Both the position numbers and the translations under genes were made by a program. The notes below the pieces were generated by a model. That model ran no database searches, was not told the origin of the DNA, and saw only the letters and a list, made by a program, of their open reading frames with translations. Below, piece after piece: positions 1 through 6,133 of a DNA stretch of 6,291 nt; the stretch's first letter is position 1; the number at the start of each line of letters is the position of its first letter. The DNA comes from an uncultured Alistipes sp. (lineage in GTDB: Bacteria > Bacteroidota > Bacteroidia > Bacteroidales > Rikenellaceae): positions 1 to 6,291 of the forward strand of contig CAAGHX010000019.1 in NCBI GenBank assembly GCA_900769745.1, read 5' to 3'.

Positions 1-67
1 AGTTGGTCGATATGGTTCAGTCGCTCCGCATTGTAGGTATGGAGCGACTGAACCATATCGACCAACT
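1..67. repeat. Perfect 27-bp inverted repeat at window edge (probable fold-back artefact)
   Basis: Bases 1-27 are the exact reverse complement of bases 41-67, with a 13-base loop at 28-40. The right arm encodes ERLNHIDQL of the kinase in frame. The left arm is only that coding sequence turned around and has no coding logic of its own. A perfect palindrome at the first base of a sequence, inside a conserved gene, is the usual look of a contig-end fold-back or chimeric read. A real long hairpin is possible but less likely. Confidence 0.9.
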
Positions 68-902
68 GCGCATCTTGAGTGAGGAGCTTTGCGAGGCTAT
101 GCACCGCATCGAGCCGGGCGCACAACTGACCGCCCGCTTCACGACCGAGATTGGTGCCCAAAACTTGGTGCTGAGTTGCTCGGCGATGGAGTTTGAGGGC
201 AAGCAATTGAGGGTTATCTCTATCAGCAATATCCACGAGGAGCTTGACCGCAAGGAGGTGGAGTCGTGGGAAAAACTCACTCGCATCCTTACGCACGAGA
301 TTATGAACTCGCTTGCACCCGTAACATCTATCAGCCATACGCTCCTCTCCTCATCGGGCGATGCTGAGACTATGCGACAAGGACTCGAAACGATACACGC
401 GACTTCGGACCGTCTGCTTCGCTTTGTCGATTCGTTCCGTGCCGTTACACGCATTCCTGCACCGCAGAAAGCACCGTTCTACCTCTCGGAGTTGGTGGCG
501 GAGTCGCTGTTGCTGATTCCGCACGAGGGGATCGAGGTTGAAGTAAGCATCGAGCCAGAGGATACTATGCTCTATGCCGACCGTGCGCTGATGTCGCAGG
601 TGATGGTCAATCTCCTCAAAAACGCCACCGAGGCACTTATGGCGCAAACATGCGACCGCAAGATAACTATCCGCTCAACGATTGACTCGGAGGAGCGCAT
701 CCAAATCGAGATTACGAACAATGGCTCGGCAATCCCCGCCGAGGTTGCCGAAAATATCTTCACGCCATTCTTCACTACCAAAACCGACGGCTCGGGCATT
801 GGCCTTGCCGTCTCTCGCCAAATCCTCCGTCTCCACGGTGGCTCCCTCCGCCTCAAACACAACGAGGAGGGTAAGGTGACATTTGCGGTTGTCGTAGAAT
901 AG
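3..902 (+). CDS. Sensor histidine kinase, NtrY-like, C-terminal part (5' end missing)
   Basis: This is the catalytic half of a two-component sensor kinase, which would autophosphorylate a histidine and pass the phosphate to a response regulator outside the window. Numbering the open frame from position 3, the H-box ILTHEIMNSLAP carries the phospho-acceptor at about H98. The N-box VMVNLLKNATEAL is at about 200-212, a G1-like NNGSAIP at 239-245, the F-box IFTPFFTTK at 252-260 and the G2 box GSGIGLAVSRQ at 263-273. Residues before the H-box resemble the end of a PAS-type linker. G1 has Asn where many kinases have Asp; from memory this is usual in Bacteroidetes NtrY-like kinases. Membrane and sensor regions are absent because the gene runs off the left edge. 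The TTG at 3 and the ATG at 39 are unlikely to be real starts: the first 27 bases are the reverse complement of bases 41-67 and are probably artefactual. The C-terminus looks complete. It is probably a host gene flanking the mobile element. Confidence 0.88.
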   Translation: MVDMVQSLRIVGMERLNHIDQLRILSEELCEAMHRIEPGAQLTARFTTEIGAQNLVLSCSAMEFEGKQLRVISISNIHEELDRKEVESWEKLTRILTHEIMNSLAPVTSISHTLLSSSGDAETMRQGLETIHATSDRLLRFVDSFRAVTRIPAPQKAPFYLSELVAESLLLIPHEGIEVEVSIEPEDTMLYADRALMSQVMVNLLKNATEALMAQTCDRKITIRSTIDSEERIQIEITNNGSAIPAEVAENIFTPFFTTKTDGSGIGLAVSRQILRLHGGSLRLKHNEEGKVTFAVVVE

Positions 903-1018
903 TACTATCCAAATCTAACCTTAGAGATTTGTTTTATTACCAATCTTTGAATATTAACTATATATATTAGAATGAGAATAATCAAATAAATGGCTTTGAG
1001 TACAGATTACAAATTGTT
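903..1018. other. Convergent spacer, possible left boundary of the mobile element
   Basis: This 116-base gap lies between the ends of the kinase gene (+) and the ATPase-DUF4435 gene (-). Apart from the hairpin at 910-936, it holds only AT-rich sequence and no open frame worth calling. Composition drops sharply here from the GC-richer kinase to the AT-rich ATPase, so an att site is possible. The partner end of the element is not in view, so no direct repeat can be tested. Confidence 0.3.
910..936 (+). terminator. Probable terminator after the histidine kinase gene
   Basis: The arms CAAATCT (910-916) and AGATTTG (925-931) are a perfect 7-bp match around an 8-base loop. They are followed by a T-rich run, TTTTATT, on the + strand. 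The hairpin lies 8 bases after the kinase stop codon, where a terminator for that transcript is expected. The stem is short and AT-rich, so it may be weak. No comparable U-tract follows in the minus direction, so it is less convincing as a terminator for the convergent ATPase gene. Confidence 0.45.
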
Positions 1019-2929
1019 CTATTGACTAACTAAAGCAGACGGGAACGCTTGCCTTAATATCTCTAAGCCCTCTACGCCATCCTTATCTTGTAAATATCTC
1101 AACTCTTTCTCATAGTAAGATTTTATTTTTAACTCTTGCTCTATTATAGTACATAATCCTTTATTATTATATACATTAATTACTTGACTATAATCTTTGC
1201 GGCTGATTAAATCATCTATATATGTTTCTCGCTCATTATATAATTTGTCAATATCTATTTGATCGATAAACTCTGTAAATTTCTGATTAACCTCATCTAT
1301 GCTGTTCCCTCTAGATAAGCGCATCTCTGAAAAGATATGATTAATCTGTCCTGATACATAGTTTGCAACTTGAATCTGTTTTTCCGAACTCAACTTGCTA
1401 ATTACTTTATTCTTGATAGCCTCAATGTTACAGGGTTCCCTTTTGTATGATGCAAAAGCCGTCACAAACTTTTCCATTAAGAATAAATTTTCTATTTCTG
1501 CGACATCATATGAATATACATTCTCTCTTTCAAATTTATCTAATTGTTCTGGTGTACGATAATCTCTATCAATAATTCCATAAGCAGTGGCATTTGTATT
1601 AGGAATCTTATTGAATGCCTTCGTATAATTAACAACATCAATACACGACACAACAGGAGTAATTGTGTAATCAGGGAAAAGCATCTCTAAAATTTGACAA
1701 TCTTTGCTACCTTTTTCCCCTTCACAAAAAAGGATTTTCTTCTGACTGCCCAATAGCTTTAGTAGTAATTCCTCTGGAATCTCACTATCATTTAAAGGTT
1801 CGATATTCCAGGTCGAGGGATGGTAAAATTCTCTTATCCAATATTTATTTGCATTTCTACTTGCTGCAAAAGTAAGGTCGTGGGTTAAATATATAAAAGT
1901 ACAATCATTACGAGAGGCTTCCAGTTTATTCCACAACTTATCCACTATGGTTTTATGTAAATACATCTCCGGCTCGTCTACAACAATAATTGCGTTTTCG
2001 GGTGCAAGCAAAACTCTTCCTATCAAATACAGGATGATTCGTTCCCCATCACTCATTTGATGAGCTGCATATGTGATGCCACCAGCTTTGTCTGATAAAA
2101 TGATATTATTATTTTCATCACACATTATAGTACGATGCTGTATAAGAAAATTCCAAATACTCAATACATTGTCTAGCTTGCTATGCAATATACTTTCATC
2201 TGGATTTTCTTTATTTTGGACTTTATCACAATATCTATTTCTAACTAATAAACGCTCTGACAACAATGTGGCCAAAACTTTCTTGTATTCAGCGCCATAC
2301 TGCTGAGTCAGGTCATACGGTATATCGCCAGTATTATTTGCATTGTATGTACGTTTGTCATCTAAAACTGTTTTCTGATATGTATTATACTCGCTAGATG
2401 CTGCATCATAGTTTGGCACACTGGCAAATGTTGGAATAATTAATAATTTCTGGGCGGGAATAACTATTCCATCTCTGTAATCCATAGCAGCAGTAAGCGA
2501 ATTTGCCAAACTAGTTTTTCCACATCCGTTCGCTCCTACAACAACAGAATTCCGTGTAACATATCCTAAGGATTTATAGAAATCATATCCATGTATAATT
2601 TCTCTTACCTTACTCAGCTGTCGGATGGCATTGTTAAGCCTATTTATAACAATTGAAGGGGTTCTATGATATTCATCTGCCAAGTTGCCTTGAATTGAAA
2701 ATAGTCCTTGGATATTTAGCGATTCAATATTATGCCTCATTTTCGTAATAAATATTTCCGGCATATCCCTAGATGTTAAATCTTCGCCGAATCGAGTTAA
2801 AAATTCGACGAGGAGTTTAATGACTTCGATATTAATAGGCAAACTTTGATGTTCATTCTTGAATGAGATAAGCCTATTAAGTATTTCTGCCTGAGATTTA
2901 ACATATTCGTATGTTTCTTCGGTAATCAT
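1019..2929 (-). CDS. OLD/PARIS-like protein: ABC/AAA-type ATPase fused to DUF4435 (TOPRIM-like) domain
   Basis: This 636-residue protein joins an ATPase to a probable nuclease domain. Residues 1 to about 120 are a mostly helical extension. The Walker A GANGCGKT is at 132-139, the ABC-type signature QMSDGER at 291-297, Walker B AIIVVDEPE at 313-321 (D318, E319) and a switch histidine in LTHD at H350. The second domain starts near 397. ILFCEGEKGSKD places the TOPRIM-type glutamate at E403, GIIDRDY gives the DxD pair D454/D456, and AEIENLFL at 477-484 is typical of DUF4435. The last 150 residues look helical. In known families (OLD nucleases; PARIS AriA ATPase plus AriB DUF4435 effector, sometimes fused) the ATPase senses phage activity and releases a toxic TOPRIM nuclease. 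A defence role here is inferred from architecture alone. The gene is clearly more AT-rich than both neighbours, has its own promoter candidate, and is isolated by a terminator from the mobilization operon. It fits acquired cargo. The ATG at 2929 is the only good start, because the next Met is at residue 55. Confidence 0.85.
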   Translation of the reverse strand: MITEETYEYVKSQAEILNRLISFKNEHQSLPINIEVIKLLVEFLTRFGEDLTSRDMPEIFITKMRHNIESLNIQGLFSIQGNLADEYHRTPSIVINRLNNAIRQLSKVREIIHGYDFYKSLGYVTRNSVVVGANGCGKTSLANSLTAAMDYRDGIVIPAQKLLIIPTFASVPNYDAASSEYNTYQKTVLDDKRTYNANNTGDIPYDLTQQYGAEYKKVLATLLSERLLVRNRYCDKVQNKENPDESILHSKLDNVLSIWNFLIQHRTIMCDENNNIILSDKAGGITYAAHQMSDGERIILYLIGRVLLAPENAIIVVDEPEMYLHKTIVDKLWNKLEASRNDCTFIYLTHDLTFAASRNANKYWIREFYHPSTWNIEPLNDSEIPEELLLKLLGSQKKILFCEGEKGSKDCQILEMLFPDYTITPVVSCIDVVNYTKAFNKIPNTNATAYGIIDRDYRTPEQLDKFERENVYSYDVAEIENLFLMEKFVTAFASYKREPCNIEAIKNKVISKLSSEKQIQVANYVSGQINHIFSEMRLSRGNSIDEVNQKFTEFIDQIDIDKLYNERETYIDDLISRKDYSQVINVYNNKGLCTIIEQELKIKSYYEKELRYLQDKDGVEGLEILRQAFPSALVSQ

Positions 2930-2960
2930 ATAAGTTTGACGTTTAGAGTATTATTGAGCG

Positions 2961-2991
2961 TAAATATAATATTATTTTGCAGAATAATCAA
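2961..2991 (-). promoter_or_regulatory. Candidate Bacteroidetes-type promoter for the ATPase-DUF4435 gene
   Basis: Read on the minus strand, TTG (2991-2989) is followed after 20 bases by TATATTTA (2968-2961). This matches the Bacteroidetes pattern of a -33 TTG and a -7 TAnnTTTG, with only the final G differing. Transcription would begin roughly 25 to 30 bases before the ATG at 2929. No Shine-Dalgarno sequence is visible before that ATG, as is usual in this phylum. The region is AT-rich, so chance matches are possible. Confidence 0.45.
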
Positions 2992-3001
2992 TAATATCTA
3001 T

Positions 3002-3040
3002 AATTAAATACTCCCGATATATTATCGGGAGTATTTAATT
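3002..3040 (-). terminator. Strong hairpin terminator ending the mobilization operon
   Basis: The arms AATTAAATACTCCCGAT (3002-3018) and ATCGGGAGTATTTAATT (3024-3040) are perfectly complementary over 17 bp. An 18th A-T pair (3019/3023) leaves a 3-base loop. The core is GC-rich (CTCCCG/CGGGAG) and both flanks are AT-rich, so it could stop transcription in either direction. Its right arm touches the stop codon of the membrane-protein gene at 3040-3042. It therefore ends the leftward mobilization transcript just before the ATPase promoter. Confidence 0.8.
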
Positions 3041-3702
3041 TATTTACCTTTTATGCTCTTCGCTTTTGCATTGAGTTGTTCCGCCTCTTGTGCCTTGAGG
3101 CGGGCTTGTTCTGCGAGAGCAACTTGGCGGAGGATAGTTTGCTCGTACTCCTCTACATCGCTTCGTATCTGCTTAATGCGCTCGACATCACGGTTGATTG
3201 TGAAAATATTCTCTAACTCGGTCATCAGTTCGGGTGAGGTATCGCCCTTCATTTTCATATATCGATACTTCAAATCGTTGTCGTCACGCTGCACATTTGG
3301 GTGTCGAGCGTCCCATAGGGCGATTGACATAAACCCAATTACCACCAAACAAGTCACAAAGAACACCGTGAGTGTTTTTGAGTCCGAGCCAAGTATATGG
3401 CGATGGTTATGCCAGCGAGGTGGCAACTCTTTGGGAATTTCAATTGCCGACACAGCTTCACGCAAATTTCTCATCTCTGCCAACACTGCTGATTGTTGCT
3501 CAATAGTGGTCGTAATGGCCCCCTCTAAAGTTGTTCTGTATTGAGCAAGTCCACTCAATACCGCTTGTTCAATTTGTAGCGAAAGATCATTAGGCATTGT
3601 GTTTGTCAGTTTAGCATTTGCAATCTCCGTCTTGATTGCCTTTACAATCGAGCTTTTTAGCTCTTCATACATTTCGTATGACATCATGTTATCCTCGTTC
3701 AT
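3040..3702 (-). CDS. Single-pass membrane protein with coiled-coil tail, mobilization operon
   Basis: This 220-residue protein belongs to no family I can name with certainty. It has a hydrophilic, helical N-terminal half (about 1-90) and a short Pro/His/Arg stretch (90-105). One membrane segment follows at about 110-130 (LTVFFVTCLVVIGFMSIALW). The C-terminal half (155-220) is charged, rich in Glu, Gln, Lys and Ala, and reads as a coiled coil ending in a basic tail. There is no signal peptide. The ATG lies 4 bases after the relaxase stop codon, so the two are probably translationally coupled; ATGs at residues 6 and 7 are alternative starts. As last gene of the mobilization operon, it may anchor the relaxosome at the membrane or help it dock with a helper conjugation system. 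That role is inferred from position and topology only. Confidence 0.75.
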   Translation of the reverse strand: MNEDNMMSYEMYEELKSSIVKAIKTEIANAKLTNTMPNDLSLQIEQAVLSGLAQYRTTLEGAITTTIEQQSAVLAEMRNLREAVSAIEIPKELPPRWHNHRHILGSDSKTLTVFFVTCLVVIGFMSIALWDARHPNVQRDDNDLKYRYMKMKGDTSPELMTELENIFTINRDVERIKQIRSDVEEYEQTILRQVALAEQARLKAQEAEQLNAKAKSIKGK

Positions 3703-3706
3703 AATG

Positions 3707-4768
3707 TTAAAGTTTTAGTGTAGATTTCTTTGGTTTCATATCTCTCAATCTGCGTTTACGTTCCTCGGTGGCAACAACCATAGCCTCGGCTATCTGATTA
3801 AGTAGGGCTGTTACTCGTGCAAGGTGCTCCTCGGGCGACTCTCCTGCTCGGCGTTGAAGTTGTGATGCCGACAATTTTATTGGAGAGTCAAATGGAGGAA
3901 GGGCGATAATACCATATGCGCCCATATCGACACCTTGCTTAACCGAAGGGTTATTATCGCCGAACAATCCCGAAAAAGCCGAGCGATAATTATTGGCTGC
4001 TGTCATCATTCTCTTACCGAGCGATGGTTGCTGTGGTACTCGTTGCTGTGCTTGGGCGAAATGGCGATTGAGTTTAGAGTAACTAAACGCTTTATCGACT
4101 TTCGAGCCACTGAATGTATAACCGTTCTTTGAGAACTTAACACCCTCAATAGTCGAGGTAGAGCCTTTATGTTTAAACTCGGTATTAATGCCTTGTTTTC
4201 GTAACGCAGTAGTTAGGTCGTTCCAGTTGCGACATCTTGGCAGAACGTTACGAATAGCATCGTAGATCTCATACTTCGTTTTATCAGGTTCGCGCAGTCT
4301 ATGGCGTTTAACATTCTCCTTATTCGGAGCTATATAAAGACCATATTTATCTGATAGTACCCTGCACACTTTTGCATTCCGCACTCGCTCATTCTTGTCG
4401 GAGATACGCTTACCATTTCCTTCAATTCGATTGAGGACAAGGTGCAGATGCGGATGCTCCCTATCGTGGTGGCGAACTATCAGCACTTGTGTATCTCCGT
4501 AGCCCATACGGCGAAGATACTCATCGGCAATCTGCATCATCATCCTATTCGTAAGTCGCTCCTTGTCCTGCACTGAGAAATCGAGCGAAATATGGGCTAC
4601 GGGCTTGGCGATAGGATTAAGCGAGGCTTGAGTACGAAAACTATCAACTATATGGTCAATGCTATCGTTTCTCAGTCCTCTGCTACCAAGTGGTTCGGCA
4701 TCGGGCTTCTGCAATACATAATTTACCACACCACGAAAATCTGCACCTTGTACTATCTTACCTATCAT
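3707..4768 (-). CDS. Relaxase / mobilization nuclease (VirD2/MobA family, MOBP-like)
   Basis: This is the DNA-strand transferase that nicks oriT, stays covalently attached to the 5' end, and leads the strand through a conjugation channel. The diagnostic metal-binding motif RHHDREHPHLHLVLN lies at 99-113, with H105, H107 and H109 as the likely histidine triad. A candidate nucleophile is Y17 in GVVNYVLQKPDA, the motif I position in Bacteroides relaxases of this type. The conserved start MIGKIVQGADF and a basic segment around 150-165 also fit the family. The C-terminal third is basic and variable, ending in a Lys/Arg-rich tail that may bind DNA or contact transfer partners. At 353 residues it is a small relaxase with no fused helicase or primase. 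Its start overlaps the end of the mobC-type gene by 11 bases, which implies translational coupling. No coupling protein is present in the window, so transfer would rely on a helper element. Confidence 0.92.
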   Translation of the reverse strand: MIGKIVQGADFRGVVNYVLQKPDAEPLGSRGLRNDSIDHIVDSFRTQASLNPIAKPVAHISLDFSVQDKERLTNRMMMQIADEYLRRMGYGDTQVLIVRHHDREHPHLHLVLNRIEGNGKRISDKNERVRNAKVCRVLSDKYGLYIAPNKENVKRHRLREPDKTKYEIYDAIRNVLPRCRNWNDLTTALRKQGINTEFKHKGSTSTIEGVKFSKNGYTFSGSKVDKAFSYSKLNRHFAQAQQRVPQQPSLGKRMMTAANNYRSAFSGLFGDNNPSVKQGVDMGAYGIIALPPFDSPIKLSASQLQRRAGESPEEHLARVTALLNQIAEAMVVATEERKRRLRDMKPKKSTLKL

Positions 4769-5120
4769 CTTTTATGCGGCTTATCAGGTCATCAATCTCG
4801 CTTGCTAAATTGCGGTACTCGGTTCTTACACTCACATAGCCTGCGGCATTAGCCTTGCGAGATATCTGATTAAGATTATTTGCCATACCTGTCAGTTGCA
4901 GAATATGGTGCAGATGCTGTGGGCGCAATCGCTCTCGCACCACCGAGGAGGCTGATACTCGGCGAAGATACTCGCTCAAAGTAACACCTGCTCGGCGAGC
5001 CTTATCCTTTAACGAAAAGTACTCTTTGGTTGCAAAGCGCACTGTAATTTTATACTTGCGTTTTTCGGTTGCCGCCATAGGTGGGCGACCTTCGTTATTG
5101 CGATTTTTTATTGTTCTCAT
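4758..5120 (-). CDS. mobC: MobC-family relaxosome accessory protein (ribbon-helix-helix)
   Basis: This 120-residue basic protein probably binds oriT and helps the relaxase load and melt the nick region. A basic N-terminal tail (1-22) precedes a ribbon-helix-helix-like segment: the strand KYKITVRFA (22-30), a helix around 33-44, and TLSEYLRRV (47-55). The C-terminal part contains LTGMANNLNQISRKAN (76-91), which matches the G-NLNQIAR-N signature of MobC proteins. The gene sits directly before the relaxase, overlapping it by 11 bases, in the usual order of Bacteroides mobilizable elements. The ATG at 5120 keeps the basic tail, and M15 is an alternative. Naming differs between elements (some call this position mobA), so the symbol follows the protein family rather than a specific element. 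Confidence 0.88.
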   Translation of the reverse strand: MRTIKNRNNEGRPPMAATEKRKYKITVRFATKEYFSLKDKARRAGVTLSEYLRRVSASSVVRERLRPQHLHHILQLTGMANNLNQISRKANAAGYVSVRTEYRNLASEIDDLISRIKDDR

Positions 5121-5158
5121 ACTGGTTATGTTTTAGGTTAGACCATCGGGATTTCATA

Positions 5159-5177
5159 GTTTCTGTCCGACAGAAAC
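5159..5177. other. Candidate oriT hairpin upstream of mobC
   Basis: GTTTCTGTC (5159-5167) and GACAGAAAC (5169-5177) form a perfect 9-bp inverted repeat around one centre base. It lies in the 71-base gap between the primase-like gene and mobC. Relaxosome genes commonly sit beside their own oriT, which typically carries an inverted repeat a few bases from the nick. No T-run follows on either strand, so it is not a normal terminator. Just to its right lies ACTTGCTCCCCTA (5182-5194), a plausible nick-side sequence, but I cannot identify the nic position. Confidence 0.5.
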
Positions 5178-5191
5178 ACAAACTTGCTCCC

Positions 5192-6085
5192 CTACATCTT
5201 AAATCCTCGTTTCTGTTTCGCTACAACCCGTTTTCGAGGTTGTTGTGAGCGCAGATAATCATTCAAATCCTTATGCCTACGATAAAAATCCGATTGGTCT
5301 ATAACTTTGCTTTTGGGGCATAATCGCTCTATCTCGACGAGCGCTTTTCGCCCTGTATCATCATTGTCCAAGAAGGTATAGATACTACTATGACGAGCCA
5401 AAAAAGGTACTGCTTTTTGGATATTGGCGACCGAGTTTAGCACCGCAATATTACAAGTCGGTGAATCGTTACGCTTGATGGTAAGGTAGGAGAGAAAGTC
5501 TATAAAACCCTCAAAGGTGAGTGCTTTATCACTACCGTTGTCAATGGTCGTAATATGTTTAGGTGTACTACATCCTTTAAATCTTTCAGAGCGCAGTTCC
5601 CAACCGCCATAGTCGTTACGAAAGCCGATAGCGAAGTAGTTGCGCTCGCCAACCGAGTAATGTACCTCTCGACAAAATTTCTTGGCAATAGTGGTATCAA
5701 CGGCCCGAATGTCGAGATAGTTTATGAGCGCTGGGTGGCGCAACGGATAGTCGCCTAACACCTGCAACCTATTTGGCAAAGTGTGTAAAGTTTGCAAAGT
5801 AACAAGGGTTGAAGTCGAAATATTGTCGTTTCGCAATCGCTCCACCGCCTGCTGAAAGTTGCACTTCTCGATCTCCATCACAAGGTCAATAATCGAGCCT
5901 CCACGACCTGCACCGAAGTCATACCACACATTCTGCGAGTAGTCCACCTTAAAGCTCGCATATTGCTCCTTACGAAGCGGTGAAAGATAAAATCCATAGC
6001 GCGAGTTCTCTTGCTTTGGTGAGATACCTCGTTGGGCCAAATAATCGCGAATCGGAATACGCTTAATATCTTGAATCGTTTTCAT
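5192..6085 (-). CDS. TOPRIM primase-like protein of a mobilizable element, zinc-finger ligands lost
   Basis: This 297-residue protein has a DnaG-like layout. The N-terminal part (about 1-88) corresponds to the CHC2 zinc-finger primase domain, including the conserved GAGRGGSIIDLVM (58-70). A linker with TL repeats (93-103) follows, then a TOPRIM domain with E192 in LTFEGFIDFL and the acidic motif FLDNDDTG (238-245). KDLNDYL (272-278) follows. The cysteines and histidine that bind zinc in true CHC2 domains are replaced at the expected positions (SPLRKE where CPFHxD is usual; VWYDFGAG where a Cys pair is usual). The fold may therefore persist without zinc. Comparable proteins accompany relaxases in Bacteroides mobilizable units, where they are thought to prime replication of the transferred strand. 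It lies 48 bases after the HTH gene and 71 bases before mobC. The tail is strongly basic. Confidence 0.85.
   Translation of the reverse strand: MKTIQDIKRIPIRDYLAQRGISPKQENSRYGFYLSPLRKEQYASFKVDYSQNVWYDFGAGRGGSIIDLVMEIEKCNFQQAVERLRNDNISTSTLVTLQTLHTLPNRLQVLGDYPLRHPALINYLDIRAVDTTIAKKFCREVHYSVGERNYFAIGFRNDYGGWELRSERFKGCSTPKHITTIDNGSDKALTFEGFIDFLSYLTIKRNDSPTCNIAVLNSVANIQKAVPFLARHSSIYTFLDNDDTGRKALVEIERLCPKSKVIDQSDFYRRHKDLNDYLRSQQPRKRVVAKQKRGFKM
5777..5803. repeat. Three imperfect 9-base tandem units in the primase linker
   Basis: CAAAGTGTG, TAAAGTTTG and CAAAGTAAC stand head to tail. On the minus strand they encode the TL-x-TL-x-TL stretch at residues 96-103, in the linker between the CHC2-like and TOPRIM domains. 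They probably reflect small in-frame slippage expansion in a tolerant linker. Confidence 0.4.
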
Positions 6086-6102
6086 ATGTGCATAGTATTA
6101 CT

Positions 6103-6130
6103 GTGAAAGAAGAATATATTTCTCTTTCAC
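6103..6130. repeat. 8-bp inverted repeat between the HTH and primase-like genes
   Basis: GTGAAAGA (6103-6110) and TCTTTCAC (6123-6130) are exact inverted copies around a 12-base AT-rich spacer. They fill most of the 48-base gap between the two genes. The two-turn spacing between arm centres suits a dimeric DNA-binding protein, possibly the neighbouring HTH protein. It could also be a weak RNA hairpin. No T-run supports a terminator. Confidence 0.35.
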
Positions 6131-6133
6131 TGA

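Noticed and set aside
3..41. TTG at 3 or ATG at 39 as the true start of the kinase
   Set aside because: A kinase of this family needs upstream sensor and membrane regions, and the first 27 bases are an inverted copy of downstream coding sequence.
17..454. Open frame on the minus strand inside the kinase gene (145 residues)
   Set aside because: It is the reverse-strand shadow of a strongly conserved kinase frame, shows no recognisable motif, and runs into the edge palindrome.
945..972. AT-rich near-palindromes such as CTATATATATTAG in the convergent spacer
   Set aside because: These low-complexity A/T runs form imperfect dyads by chance. They have no GC core and no flanking signal.
1663..2306. 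Plus-strand open frames (1663-1875, 2073-2306) within the ATPase gene
   Set aside because: They are short, hydrophobic/Ser-rich shadows lying across the conserved ATPase and DUF4435 motifs.
3053..3544. Open frame on the plus strand (163 residues) opposite the membrane-protein gene
   Set aside because: It has a Ser/Arg/Cys-rich composition typical of an antisense shadow. The minus-strand gene fits the operon, with a 4-base coupling to the relaxase and a terminator at its stop.
4592..4852. Plus-strand open frame over the relaxase/mobC junction
   Set aside because: It overlaps two well-supported minus-strand genes and contains no domain pattern.
5159..5177. Inverted repeat considered as a terminator after the primase-like gene
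   Set aside because: Neither strand has a T-run after the stem, and the genes on both sides are co-directional with mobilization functions, so oriT fits better.
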